Positions 1-9,440 of a DNA stretch of 64,000 nt are shown piece by piece. This stretch comes from Methylobacter sp. (GTDB lineage Bacteria > Pseudomonadota > Gammaproteobacteria > Methylococcales > Methylomonadaceae). The stretch lies in NCBI GenBank assembly GCA_030653175.1, contig JAURZV010000098.1:1-64000 (forward strand), written 5' to 3'. Within the stretch, counting starts at the first letter, position 1. The number at the start of each line of letters is the position of its first letter. The translations under genes were made by a program, and so were the position numbers. The notes below the pieces were generated by a model. The model was not told the origin of the DNA. It saw only the letters and a program-made list of their open reading frames with translations, and ran no database searches.

Positions 1-323
1 AATGAGCGACATAAGACTCTCCCGCTGATGCATTTTTTTAGGAAGAAAATCTTATTTTAGCTCCACTTGGAGGTTTAGTGGATTAAAATACCCTATAGCA
101 TTTTGTTTTATATCGATATTTTGTGGGGATACCTCAGGGTCTGTCCCCTATTTTTCTGTTCATCGAACTCTGATGGCGCTAATTCGCCATAATAAAAATC
201 ACGCAACTTACGCTTCACAATATCCAATTTGGCTGTTGACATAGTTATCTGGCTCACCGAATGAATTTCAGCTCAATATTGGCACCGGCTACTCAAACAC
301 GACAAAGGGGGCCAGATTAGGCT
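1..323. other. Window edge, no clear gene
   Basis: No gene with recognisable homology is seen in this stretch. A 44-codon minus-strand frame at 108-242 starts MSTAKLDIVKRKLRDFYYG and has no obvious ribosome binding site. It could be a small hypothetical protein or a remnant of the neighbouring toxin locus. The rest is AT-rich and holds no strong hairpin I can defend. Confidence 0.3.
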
Positions 324-704
324 CTATCCCTTATTGTCGTTTACCTGTTTTTTCAATTCATGAAATTTTTCGTATACATCCACAGCAACATCGTCCTTAT
401 CAATATAAGTAAAGCGTAAACATGCTTTAAAATTAATATCAGATTTGGATAATTCAACTACCCTATCTATATAATCATTACCATGATAAACAAGCAAATC
501 CTCTAAAACTCCTGCTCCTATTGCACCAAGAATTTTTGGTGTTGCATCAATTTTTAAAATCTCAACGATAATGCATAAAAGCTTATCAGGGTCATCATGT
601 GCCAAATCAAATAACTCATCAACTGCCCAGCTCACATCACCATATTCATTACTTTCCACATCTATGTGCTGAGCGGAAAGCCAAGTTTTTATTAACTCAT
701 TCAT
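324..704 (-). CDS. Putative immunity protein of orphan Rhs tip
   Basis: A 126-residue acidic cytoplasmic protein with no signal peptide or membrane segment, starting MNELIKTWLSAQHIDVES. I do not recognise a named family with confidence. Its role is inferred from position: it begins 5 bp downstream of an orphan Rhs C-terminal tip on the same strand, the usual place for the cognate immunity gene of a polymorphic toxin. Small size, high Asp/Glu content and AT-rich codon use relative to the flanking housekeeping block fit an immunity protein. It could also be an unrelated hypothetical protein. Confidence 0.55.
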   Translation of the reverse strand: MNELIKTWLSAQHIDVESNEYGDVSWAVDELFDLAHDDPDKLLCIIVEILKIDATPKILGAIGAGVLEDLLVYHGNDYIDRVVELSKSDINFKACLRFTYIDKDDVAVDVYEKFHELKKQVNDNKG

Positions 705-709
705 ATTAT

Positions 710-1012
710 TTACTTTTTACTAGCCCAATACCATGCGTCCGATGGAATTAGGCACCCTTTCATTGCTGCATCATTGAGAAGCTTTCTAAGATTTCTTTGT
801 CTACCCCTAAGTTGTTCCCAATGTGTTGTTTGATCTATTCCTCCAGCATTCTCAGCAAGCTGTCTGAAACGTCTAGCAATTCCATTTTTGGCTATATTTA
901 TTTTCTCTATTAATTTGGAACACTCATCACCATTATCGCTATCATTATCGGACTTGCAAAGATCAGCAACCGCCTTGCCAGCACTGTTAATAGCGTCAGA
1001 TAGTCTTGCCAT
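710..1012 (-). CDS. Orphan Rhs C-terminal toxin tip
   Basis: About 100 residues. I start it at the ATG reading MARLSDAINSAGKAV; a TTG lies three codons upstream. The body (Cys-x-x-Leu pattern, then IARRFRQL, then LRKLLNDAAMKGCLIPSDAW) resembles a variable tip commonly found after the Rhs core, but here the core and its DPxGL junction are missing. It is therefore an orphan tip, displaced when newer tips were inserted upstream. The putative immunity gene follows at once. Whether it is still translated, or only kept as a recombination donor, cannot be told from the sequence. The assignment as a tip is by remembered resemblance, not by a search. Confidence 0.5.
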   Translation of the reverse strand: MARLSDAINSAGKAVADLCKSDNDSDNGDECSKLIEKINIAKNGIARRFRQLAENAGGIDQTTHWEQLRGRQRNLRKLLNDAAMKGCLIPSDAWYWASKK

Positions 1013-1013
1013 A

Positions 1014-1046
1014 CGGTGCAATACACTACGCTACTGCACCCTACCG
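1014..1046. repeat. Short palindromic repeat upstream of orphan tip
   Basis: The segment begins ggtgcaat and ends ctgcaccctac around a short loop, so it is an imperfect inverted repeat of the genome-wide GGTGCAATACGC type. It sits directly before the start of the orphan Rhs tip and may mark the recombination edge of that cassette. Confidence 0.4.
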
Positions 1047-1187
1047 ATTGCGCCTTACCGTGTTGGAAGCCCGCCTTGAATCAGTTTATGATTCTCTACG
1101 AGGATCGATTCCCAGAGATTTTTTAACTGCGGTTTACACGGAAATTTTTACACCCTCCCTCCTTTTGGTTTTAGCCTAGCCCGTGTT

Positions 1188-1433
1188 TTAGGTTTCTCCA
1201 CCTTTGTAAAACGCATACAATCGAGCAATAATGCTATAACCAAAATCAGCTAGCTCTTTGTCGTCAAATTCTAAATTTTCAAACACTTCAGAATCATATT
1301 CTTTAGAAGAATATAAAATATCTTTAATCCATGAAGCACCGTCAGTTGACTGAACTATGTCATCGAGGCTTATCCTAATAACTCCACTTTCAGCTTTTTC
1401 CAAACTTACTTTTACAGCTCTTTTCTTTTTCAT
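1188..1433 (-). CDS. Putative immunity protein of displaced Rhs
   Basis: 81 residues from the ATG reading MKKKRAVKVSLEKAE. This ATG overlaps the TGA of the upstream Rhs gene in an ATGA arrangement, so translation is probably coupled. An upstream TTG is less likely. After a basic N-terminus the protein is acidic (EYDSEVFENLEFDDKELADFG) with no membrane segment. No family is recognised. The coupled position straight after an Rhs toxin tip is the argument for an immunity role, so the function is inferred from context only. Confidence 0.6.
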   Translation of the reverse strand: MKKKRAVKVSLEKAESGVIRISLDDIVQSTDGASWIKDILYSSKEYDSEVFENLEFDDKELADFGYSIIARLYAFYKGGET

Positions 1434-3367
1434 TTCGTACCCCAAGGCGGTAAAGGAGGAACAATGTCGCTACCTTGCAAACAACGTGAATAACGTGCAT
1501 ATGCTTGTCCTTCGCATATTTTATATGCAGATTTTCCATTTCGTTTACCTAAAGCTTCACAAGTTTCTAAGTCTCTTGTTAAGTTCTCGTCACACCTTTT
1601 TTCTGTATCGTTGATACTATCATCCTGACACATTAAAGCGCCAATACCGACCCCGATAGCAGTGCCAATAACCGCCCCAACAACCGAGCCAGGCCCTGGA
1701 AGAATTAACGAGCCAATACTTGCACCCGCAGCAGTTGCTGGATTAATTATCAACCCCATCGGATCGGTGTAATTAACTGGATTCCCCCCAACATAAGCAT
1801 ACGTATTCAACCCACCCTCAAGTCCAATCGGATCGCTGGTGATGTACCTGCCAGTCTGCGGATCATAATACCGGTTCAAGTTATAATGCAATCCGGTCTC
1901 AGCATCAAAATACTGTCCCGGAAAGCGCAGGTTGTATTCGAATGCTACCCCATTGCCGTCGGGATCTTGGTTAACCGGCGAGTCGCCAAATGGCATGTCC
2001 TGCCACTGCCAGACTATAGTACCTGCCTGACTGGTGATTTTTCGGGGAGAGCCCAGGTGGTCGGCATGCACATTGTAGACTTCCGTTCCTTTCAGCACGG
2101 CGATGGGTTGGCCGAACAGGTAAACGGTCTCCTGAATGGCTTGCCCGGTGGCGCTATATTCGCCGATTAAGCGGGCGTTTTCGTCATAGACATAATGGGT
2201 CAGTGTGCCGTTGCTGTTTTTCGCTATCCGCTGGCCTAGGCCATTATACAGATACGATGCTACGCCGGTAACATCGGTCAATTGGTTTTTGGCATCGTAG
2301 AGATAGGCATGCAAGCCATCGCTTAGGGTATTGCCTGTTTCGTCATATTGGTAGTTTTTGATGACCGTCCCCTGAACTGCGGCCAGTTTGTTGCTGGCCG
2401 GATCATAGCTGTAATTATGAAGATCAGTCGCGCTATTGGCGGTCAAGCGGTTGCCGTTGAGGTCATAGGCATAGCTCAGGTTATAGTCGGTAGCATTGAG
2501 CAGACGGTTCATCGGGTCATAACTATAGCCATGTTGGTTAAGGCCGTCGTTAATGTTGAGGATATTACCCACCAAGTCGTATGCCAAATTGCGATCGGTA
2601 TCCGCCAGACTTTGTTGAGTCAGTCGGCCATCTTGATCGTAGCTGTGTTGCGTCATCGCGCCGTTAGCCCAGCGCCAACCCGTAACCTGGTTAGCTGCAT
2701 TATAGGTAATCTGGTTTAATAGCGTTACGCCGTTGCTGGTGACTTGATCAATGCGGCCATCAGCGTAATGATACGCTACCGCTTTACCGGATGGGTAGGT
2801 GATACCGGACAACTGACCGAGCGGGTTATATTGATAGCTGACGACAGAACTGATGGTTCCGCTTGTTTCCCGCCTTTCTGTCACATGGCCTTGTGCATCA
2901 TAGTGCCAGCTTGAACTGAATCCGGCGCCGGTTATGCTGCAAAGTCGGCCTGCACCGTTGCTACAGCTGTCATACTGGTAATTGACTGACGAACCGTCCG
3001 TATAACTGGCTCCGGTTAGACGATTTAAGGCGTCGTATTGATAATCGACGCTTTTGCCGTTGGCCTGTGTTTCATTAATCAGGTTACCGGCCTTGTCGTA
3101 ACTGTAGCGGGTTATTCCGGTATCGGGGCTGTTGGTTTCTGTTTTTTGCCCAAGGCCGTTATAACGGTAACGCGTGGTATGGCCTTCCGCATCGGTAACG
3201 GCAAGCAGATTGTCCTGACTGTCGTAGGCTTTGCCAACTACTCCGGTATCAGGGTAGTGAGTGGTAACAGGCCGGTCAAGCGCATCAATGTTATGGGTTG
3301 TCTGCCGGCTGTTGGCATCTGTAACGCCGGTGAGATTGCCGTTTTTGTCGTAGTTGTAACGAGTCAT
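1430..3367 (-). CDS. Displaced Rhs core with alternative toxin tip
   Basis: 645 residues made of YD repeats (pattern YDxxGRL), the Rhs-associated core near residues 470-540 (motifs YYDPQTGRYITSDPIGL and YTDPMGL), and a tip of about 105 residues. The tip begins with a glycine-rich hydrophobic stretch (GPGSVVGAVIGTAIGVGIGA) and ends in a Cys-rich segment with ARYSRCLQG and PPLPPWGTK. It has no signal peptide or N-terminal domains. Homology with the full-length Rhs upstream starts abruptly near 3402, where an in-frame stop lies just outside. It is thus a truncated second copy, a direct repeat of roughly 1.65 kb (about 1755-3402 against 4205-5853). Most likely it is an older C-terminus displaced by a newer one. 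Confidence 0.85.
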   Translation of the reverse strand: MTRYNYDKNGNLTGVTDANSRQTTHNIDALDRPVTTHYPDTGVVGKAYDSQDNLLAVTDAEGHTTRYRYNGLGQKTETNSPDTGITRYSYDKAGNLINETQANGKSVDYQYDALNRLTGASYTDGSSVNYQYDSCSNGAGRLCSITGAGFSSSWHYDAQGHVTERRETSGTISSVVSYQYNPLGQLSGITYPSGKAVAYHYADGRIDQVTSNGVTLLNQITYNAANQVTGWRWANGAMTQHSYDQDGRLTQQSLADTDRNLAYDLVGNILNINDGLNQHGYSYDPMNRLLNATDYNLSYAYDLNGNRLTANSATDLHNYSYDPASNKLAAVQGTVIKNYQYDETGNTLSDGLHAYLYDAKNQLTDVTGVASYLYNGLGQRIAKNSNGTLTHYVYDENARLIGEYSATGQAIQETVYLFGQPIAVLKGTEVYNVHADHLGSPRKITSQAGTIVWQWQDMPFGDSPVNQDPDGNGVAFEYNLRFPGQYFDAETGLHYNLNRYYDPQTGRYITSDPIGLEGGLNTYAYVGGNPVNYTDPMGLIINPATAAGASIGSLILPGPGSVVGAVIGTAIGVGIGALMCQDDSINDTEKRCDENLTRDLETCEALGKRNGKSAYKICEGQAYARYSRCLQGSDIVPPLPPWGTK

Positions 3368-3447
3368 CTGACCGGCTGCGCCTGTTGTGCTGATCAGTTT
3401 CCATTAAAATCAACGACACTGACCCTATTGATCGCTCCTATTGATCG

Positions 3448-3843
3448 CTATTGATCGCCAATTGATTTGCAATTATTCAACAACGCCATTATTTCTTCTT
3501 CTTCCAAAAGAACTGACAATGCAAGCGCTGTGTCACCATCATCATTTGTAATATCTTTATTAGCTCCATGTTCGAGAAGAAATTTAACGACATTCATATG
3601 TCCTTGTTCGACAGCATAATGTAAAGGCGTATATCCGTGTTCCCCCTTACTATTTATGTCTGATCCAAAATTTAGCAACGTTTCGATATCTTCTAATCTA
3701 CCGAGAATTGCTGCAATATTTATAGGATAATCCCCGAATAAACTCTTAGTATATATATCTGTCAACTCTAACCCACTATATTGTGGATGAGCGGAGTATT
3801 CTTTGAGGATTGCTAATAATTTTGTTCGCTCTGACTTATTCAC
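3448..3843 (-). CDS. Ankyrin-repeat protein, putative Rhs immunity
   Basis: About 131 residues with two to three ankyrin repeats, clearest at GYTPLHYAVEQGHMNVVKFL and the following LLEHGANKDITNDDGDTALAL. No signal peptide. I choose a GTG start at 3841-3843 (GTG AAT AAG) that overlaps the TAA of the full-length Rhs gene. An open frame continues upstream to 3957 but would sit inside the toxin coding region; GTG codons at about 3852 and 3855 are alternatives. Ankyrin proteins are known as immunity partners in polymorphic toxin loci, and the coupled position supports that role here. Confidence 0.7.
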   Translation of the reverse strand: MNKSERTKLLAILKEYSAHPQYSGLELTDIYTKSLFGDYPINIAAILGRLEDIETLLNFGSDINSKGEHGYTPLHYAVEQGHMNVVKFLLEHGANKDITNDDGDTALALSVLLEEEEIMALLNNCKSIGDQ

Positions 3844-6800
3844 ATTGTCCACCACAATGGTGTTCAATCCACTCTTCAAGATTACTGATAGCTTTTCGTG
3901 TCTCTTGATTTTTAGTTTCATGACCAGGATCAGCATCGTTGTACCACTTACGACCAAATTCTTCCCTAAGTTGTAAGCATTGCTTCAAACGACTTAAGTT
4001 AGCTTTTGCATCGGTACATGGATCACCAGTTTGAGTAATAGCTGTTTTACAAATTCTGTTATATTCCTTACTTTCTCTTGATTTTTCGGCTTTTTCAGAT
4101 AATGAATCAGCAATCATCGCTCCACCGAGGGTTACAGTCGCAACATCCACGACCGCTTGTGCGACGGGTATTATTATCCAAGGCAAAGCAGGTACAAATA
4201 ATCCTTGTGGATCCGTATAACTAACAGGATTTCCCCCAACATAGCCATAAGTATTCAACCCACCTACAAGCCCAATCGGATCGCTGGTGATGTATCTGCC
4301 AGTTTGCGGATCATAATACCGGTTCCAGTTATAATGCAATCCCGTCTCAGCATCAAAATATTGCCCCGGAAAGCGCAGGTTGTATTCGAACGCGATGCCA
4401 TTGCCGTCGGGGTCTTGGTTAACCGGCGCATCGCCAAAGGGTTTATCCTGCCACTGCCAGACTGTATTCCCCGCCTGACTGGTGATTTTTCGGGGGGAGC
4501 CCAGATGGTCGGCATGCACATTGTAGACTGCCGTCCCCTTGAGCACGGCGATGGGTTGGCCGAACAGGTAAACGGTCTCCTGGATGGCTTGCCCCGCGGC
4601 GTTATATTCGCCGATCAGGCGGGCGTTTTCGTCATAAGCGTAACGGGTCAGCGCGCCGTTGCTGTTTTTCGCTGTCCGCTGGCCGAGGCCGTTATAGAAA
4701 TACGAGGCTACGCCGGTAACATCGGTCAATTGGTTTTTAGCGTTGTAGAGATAGGCGTGCACACCATCGTTCAGGGTATTGCCTGTTTCGTCATACTGAT
4801 AGTTTTTGACGACCGGCCCCTGAACTGCGGCCAGTCTGTTGCTGGCCGGGTCGTAGCTGTAATTATTAAGCTCGGTCGCGCTATTGGCGGTCAAGCGGTT
4901 GCCGTTGCGGTCATAGGCATAGCTCAGGTTATAGTCGGTGGCGCTGACCAGACGGTTCATCAGGTCATAACCATAGCCATGCTGGTTAAGGCCGTCGTTA
5001 ATGTTGAGGATATTGCCCACCAGGTCGTATGACAAATTACGATTAACATCCGCAAGGCTTTGTTGAATCAATCGGCCATCCTGATCGTAGCTGCGTTGCG
5101 TCATCGCGCCGTTAGCCCAGCGCCAACTCGTTATCTGGTTGGCTGCGTTATAGCTAATCTGGCTTAATAGCGTTGCACCGTTGCCGGTGACATGATCGAT
5201 GCGCCCGTCGGTGTAATGATAGGATACCGTCTTACCCGATGGATAAGTGATACCTGACAACTGTCCAAGCGGACTATATTGATAGCTGACGACAGAATTG
5301 ACTGTTCCGCTTGTTTCCCGCCTTTCTGTAATATGGCCTTGTGCGTCATAGTGCCAGCTTGAACTGAATCCGGCACCGGTTATGCTGCAAAGACGGCCTG
5401 CACCGTTGCTACAACTGTCATACTGGTAATTGACTGACGAACCGTCCGTATAACTGACACCGGTTAGGCGATTTAAGGCGTCGTATTGATAATCGACGCT
5501 TTTGCCGTTGGCCTGCGCTTCATTAATCAGGTTCCCGGCCTTGTCGTAACTGTAACGGGTTATACCGGTATCCGGGCTGTTGGTTTCTGTTTTTTGCCCA
5601 AGGCCGTTATAACGGTAACGCGTGGTATGGCTCTCCGCATCGGTCACGGCAATCAGATTGTCCTGACTGTCGTAGGCTTTGCCTACTACCCCGGTATCAG
5701 GGTAGCGAGTGGTAACAGGCCGGTCAAGCGCATCAATGTTATGGACTGTCTGCTGATTGTTGGCATCAGTAACGCCGGTGAGATTGCCGTTTTTATCGTA
5801 GCTGTAACGGGTCATCTGACCGGCGGCGCCTGTTGCTCTGATCAGTTTTCCGGTTGGGTCGTAGTTCCAGTTTTGTTGCTGCTGCAAGGTTCCATCAGGG
5901 GCATGGACGGTCTGGCTGGTCAGGTTGCTATTGTTGTCATATTGATAGCGGGTCTGATTGTTCCAGTGGTCGCGTTTCAGTACCAGCCGGTCGGCCTCGT
6001 CGTATTCGTAACCAACCGTTGTCTGGTCGGGTAATGCTGTTTGAATCAGGCGGCCCTTATTATCATAACTTAGCACGGTGACTTCTCCGCCCACGTCCTG
6101 ACGTGTCAGCCTGCCTCTCAGGTCGTAACTGAATGTGGTAATAACCGCATTTTGGTCTTTTAGTTTGATAGGCCTGCCGTGCGGGTCGTACTCCAGCACT
6201 TCCAAAACATGCCCCAGTGCATTGGCGATACGCCAGAGTCTTCCATCTGGGGCATATTGGTAGTTTGTTATATCATTCACATCCGTTCGCGGCCCGTCTT
6301 CCGTTTCAATGGAACCCAACGGGGTGTAGGTGTATGTCCAGACCTGTGCTGCTTTTGTGGCGGTATCGACTTTACGTTTTTCCAGGACATTGCCGTTGGC
6401 ATCATAGCTGTAATAAGTAATCTTCCCCGGTTCTTGGATTGCAACCGGAAGATTCAACGTCTCATGCCAGACTCGTGTTCCGGTTTGTTGATCAGCTGTG
6501 CCTGCGGCTTTTGTCTGGCTGACCTGTAGTCCCCTTTCGTTATAGGCTAGATAGCCGGTATTGCCGTTCGCATCCACCATGCTATTCGGATAGCCTTTGC
6601 TATCGTAGTTGAAGCTTGTTTTATCCAGAGGCGAACAGGTGGGACATGTTTTTGTATCAACGCCGCCGACTTTAACGGTGCCGTATAGACTTCCTGCAAA
6701 ATAGGTTTTAATCTGGCCAAGAGTGTCTGTGACGATGCGTGAGCCATCGGTATTGTATAGAACGGCTATTTTTTCGGCGCCTCCGGCATGTTCGCTGCTG

Positions 6801-8413
6801 ACGGCGCGGCCAAAGCTATCATAATTCCAGGTCGCAAAGCGCACCCCGTTTTCGTCTATGATCCCGGTTAATGCATGAGGGAAGTTAGTGTTCTCATAAA
6901 GATATTGGCGGCTGCTTCCGTCAGGATACTCCACGCGATTCAGGTTGCCGACCATGTCATAATAATACCAATAAGCGTTATTGGCGGCGTCAGCCATTGA
7001 TACCAGCTTGCCTGAAAAATCATAGTTAAAAGTCAATATCGGGCCAAAACTTGAGGATACCTGTATCAGCTTATTGGCGATATTGTAGTCAAGCTGTTGC
7101 TCAAGGCCGTTTCGATCCAGAAGCTTTGTAAGCTTGCCACTTTCATCATACTCTTCAACTTGATTATTTTTCTTGATATAACGCCATCCGCTTGCCGTTT
7201 TAAGCAATTGATCGGCGACATCCGGGTCTCCTTTCCATAAGCCGCTGTTTAACGTAAAGATATAGACTTTACCATCCGCTCGATAGACATTTGCTGCCTG
7301 AGTTTTGTTTGGTCCTTTACCGATGCTATAAACAACAATGTTCTGATCGTATGAGCCCCGCCAATAACTGCCCAAAGATGACGCTGTAGGCGCATCGCTA
7401 TTGTAGTGACGATCAAAGATCAGGGGAAAGCTGTCAGCACTGGTGTAATCGTGTTCATGTTGATAGTTATTGCCAGTGCCCAGATTGATAGGGTCGCCTG
7501 CCATTGGAGTAGCTTCACATATTAACGAATCCGCGATTCCATGATTTTTAGATAAATCAATATCCTTCAGTGGATCTGTTGTTTTGCCATGCACCGATGG
7601 CGGCACTTTAACGTTAATAGTAAAGGTTTGCGGCTTATCGGGCGCAGAACGTGTTGTTGCAATAATCGAATATGAACCTGTAGCGGAGCCGGGTATAAAA
7701 TTGGCCGAAGCAATGCCCGTGGAATCGGTAGTTGCGCTGGAAGGTGTAACACCGCCGCCTTTATTTCCTTTGGGTGTCGATGCTAATGTAAATGTCACGG
7801 GTTCTCCTGCGTATGGAGAGCTTCCGTCATAATCTATCAGTTGAACCGATAAAGGCAACGCCTTAAACGAACCATCAGCCGCAACGACAATAGTTTGGCC
7901 GTCGCCACCCGTTTTTCTTAAGGTTCTTGGGATTACCCCAAAAGTCTTGGTAACAACTATTTGGTTATTTACGACTATTTGAGCAGTCCAGATGCCCGGT
8001 TTTCCGTAATTAGTTTTAGTTGTAAGAAATTGCCACCAATTGGGGTCCCAACAGGTTCGATCCCAAATATTGTAAAAATTCCACCAACAGCTTGAGCCGT
8101 CTGCTTGTGTCACATAAAACAATTTTTGGTTTTCCACAACCCCGTCAGGGTTAATGAAATTTACTTCGAGCGAATCACCGTTTACCGGTGATGAGGAGGT
8201 ATAAAACTGTATGCCAACTGCCTTATCTGAAATATAAGCATTCCCACCGGAAAGGCTGAGCGAAATACCACCCCAGATATCTGTTGAAATAGTGTTCTCA
8301 TGCCGGACAATATCCCGAAATCCAACATCAAGGGCGCTTGCAACATTGGCGAAAGTAACCAGGAAAAAAGTCAAGAATACAATTTTAATATTGGCAAACA
8401 TATGAAAACCCAT
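3836..8413 (-). CDS. Full-length Sec-type Rhs/YD-repeat toxin
   Basis: 1525 residues. The N-terminus has a Sec signal peptide (MFANIKIVFLTFFLVTFANV, then ASA before LDVG); the start is M1 or M5. A bacterial Ig-like domain lies at about residues 165-275, a DUF6531-like region near 305-380, then some 900 residues of YD repeats and the Rhs core (YYDPQTGRYITSDPIGL). The last 120 or so residues are the variable tip, beginning after YTDPQGL with a hydrophobic stretch, then a Cys-rich helical region (GDPCTDAK, KQCLQLREEF, EWIEHHC). That pattern recalls the Novel-toxin-16 type of tip, from memory. No PAAR or type VI adaptor is seen, so delivery is probably Sec-dependent and not by a type VI spike. 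The last bases overlap the ankyrin gene. Confidence 0.88.
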   Translation of the reverse strand: MGFHMFANIKIVFLTFFLVTFANVASALDVGFRDIVRHENTISTDIWGGISLSLSGGNAYISDKAVGIQFYTSSSPVNGDSLEVNFINPDGVVENQKLFYVTQADGSSCWWNFYNIWDRTCWDPNWWQFLTTKTNYGKPGIWTAQIVVNNQIVVTKTFGVIPRTLRKTGGDGQTIVVAADGSFKALPLSVQLIDYDGSSPYAGEPVTFTLASTPKGNKGGGVTPSSATTDSTGIASANFIPGSATGSYSIIATTRSAPDKPQTFTINVKVPPSVHGKTTDPLKDIDLSKNHGIADSLICEATPMAGDPINLGTGNNYQHEHDYTSADSFPLIFDRHYNSDAPTASSLGSYWRGSYDQNIVVYSIGKGPNKTQAANVYRADGKVYIFTLNSGLWKGDPDVADQLLKTASGWRYIKKNNQVEEYDESGKLTKLLDRNGLEQQLDYNIANKLIQVSSSFGPILTFNYDFSGKLVSMADAANNAYWYYYDMVGNLNRVEYPDGSSRQYLYENTNFPHALTGIIDENGVRFATWNYDSFGRAVSSEHAGGAEKIAVLYNTDGSRIVTDTLGQIKTYFAGSLYGTVKVGGVDTKTCPTCSPLDKTSFNYDSKGYPNSMVDANGNTGYLAYNERGLQVSQTKAAGTADQQTGTRVWHETLNLPVAIQEPGKITYYSYDANGNVLEKRKVDTATKAAQVWTYTYTPLGSIETEDGPRTDVNDITNYQYAPDGRLWRIANALGHVLEVLEYDPHGRPIKLKDQNAVITTFSYDLRGRLTRQDVGGEVTVLSYDNKGRLIQTALPDQTTVGYEYDEADRLVLKRDHWNNQTRYQYDNNSNLTSQTVHAPDGTLQQQQNWNYDPTGKLIRATGAAGQMTRYSYDKNGNLTGVTDANNQQTVHNIDALDRPVTTRYPDTGVVGKAYDSQDNLIAVTDAESHTTRYRYNGLGQKTETNSPDTGITRYSYDKAGNLINEAQANGKSVDYQYDALNRLTGVSYTDGSSVNYQYDSCSNGAGRLCSITGAGFSSSWHYDAQGHITERRETSGTVNSVVSYQYSPLGQLSGITYPSGKTVSYHYTDGRIDHVTGNGATLLSQISYNAANQITSWRWANGAMTQRSYDQDGRLIQQSLADVNRNLSYDLVGNILNINDGLNQHGYGYDLMNRLVSATDYNLSYAYDRNGNRLTANSATELNNYSYDPASNRLAAVQGPVVKNYQYDETGNTLNDGVHAYLYNAKNQLTDVTGVASYFYNGLGQRTAKNSNGALTRYAYDENARLIGEYNAAGQAIQETVYLFGQPIAVLKGTAVYNVHADHLGSPRKITSQAGNTVWQWQDKPFGDAPVNQDPDGNGIAFEYNLRFPGQYFDAETGLHYNWNRYYDPQTGRYITSDPIGLVGGLNTYGYVGGNPVSYTDPQGLFVPALPWIIIPVAQAVVDVATVTLGGAMIADSLSEKAEKSRESKEYNRICKTAITQTGDPCTDAKANLSRLKQCLQLREEFGRKWYNDADPGHETKNQETRKAISNLEEWIEHHCGGQCE

Positions 8414-8892
8414 GATCAGAATTAATAATTGGTGGACTCAGCTCCGAAATGCAATCCTAGTATTTATGCGGCTTTTTGCAATGACTCAACAAAAATACCG
8501 TATGTCATGCACTCCCCGCAGGATGCCGTACAGGAAAATAAGGCATGATTGAGCGAATTAAACGACGGTGCCATTGTGAATCAAAAAACGGCCAAAGTAT
8601 GTCAGCCAAAGCTGAGCCTTGTGTAAGCCTAAGACTAAATCTCAGCTTATGTGACCTTTATCACGGATTTAAGAAATTTTCACTTCTCACCCTATGAGGG
8701 CTACCCAAAAATTGGATAGCACCAGGAGATAGTTCGGAATTAATTTTAACTTGTTGATTTTGGACGAGGATGGATCGGGTGATGTCCATAAAATGGGCGT
8801 TTTCTGGACAGTCTCAGTAAGCTATCTTTTACATTTAATCTAAGTTAGTTTCGGGGGTGAAATGTACTTGTCCCCATGGATATTCGCGCCCA
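8414..8892. other. Intergenic region upstream of rhs
   Basis: About 480 bp without a credible gene in any frame. It must hold the promoter of the minus-strand Rhs gene and the 3' end of the DUF2058 transcript. I see no strong intrinsic terminator and no repeat belonging to the families found elsewhere in the window. Confidence 0.4.
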
Positions 8893-9438
8893 CTACCAGA
8901 TCAAATCATCAGGAACCTGATACTCCGCATAAGCATCATCCACCACGTCGGTAGCTTTATTTTGCTCATTAAAAACAATCACGCCGGCCACATCGCGTTG
9001 TTGTATTTTTCTTGCCGTCTCGGCTGACACCACTTCATATTGTTGCCCAAGCTTTACAATAGCCAGCCGTCCTTCGGCAATTTGATCGCGCATCCCCTCC
9101 GAGACGTATAGCCGCTTAACCTTATTATTATCGGTAAAATTGTAGGCCAAGCCTTCAGCATCCCTGGGCAGTCGGTTTAATTCAATAATCTGTTTGATTT
9201 GAGCGACCAACTGTTTTTGCTCGTCCTGCTGCTGGCGCAATTGATTAAGCTCCCGATCCCTTTCAATTTTTTCAGCCTGTGCTTTTTGAGCCAGCTCTTT
9301 GGCCTCATCAACCACTTCGACTTTATTCTTGCGCTGCTGCTGGGTTTGCTTGCGCTTATCGGATTTGACGCTTTTGGCTTGAGCGGCGCTGACTAAGCCG
9401 GATTTTAACAATTGTTCTTGCAGTGATAATTTTGCCAT
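8893..9438 (-). CDS. DUF2058 (YaiL-like) protein
   Basis: 181 residues that match the DUF2058 family, represented by YaiL in Escherichia coli. The N-terminus (MAKLSLQEQLLKSGLVSAAQAK) is typical. It is followed by a highly charged coiled-coil of Lys, Glu and Gln at about residues 25-85, then the conserved C-terminal domain (YNFTDNNKVKRLYVSEGMRD). The protein is cytoplasmic and its role is unknown; the charged region could bind nucleic acid. It begins 2 bp after the glmS stop on the same strand, so it is probably co-transcribed with glmU and glmS. Confidence 0.85.
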   Translation of the reverse strand: MAKLSLQEQLLKSGLVSAAQAKSVKSDKRKQTQQQRKNKVEVVDEAKELAQKAQAEKIERDRELNQLRQQQDEQKQLVAQIKQIIELNRLPRDAEGLAYNFTDNNKVKRLYVSEGMRDQIAEGRLAIVKLGQQYEVVSAETARKIQQRDVAGVIVFNEQNKATDVVDDAYAEYQVPDDLIW

Positions 9439-9440
9439 TT

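Noticed and set aside
4205-5032. Long plus-strand frame opposite the Rhs gene, and similar frames at 2348 and 5486
   Set aside because: These are shadow frames caused by the periodic YD repeats on the minus strand; their hydrophobic Val/Ile-rich translations have no start signals.
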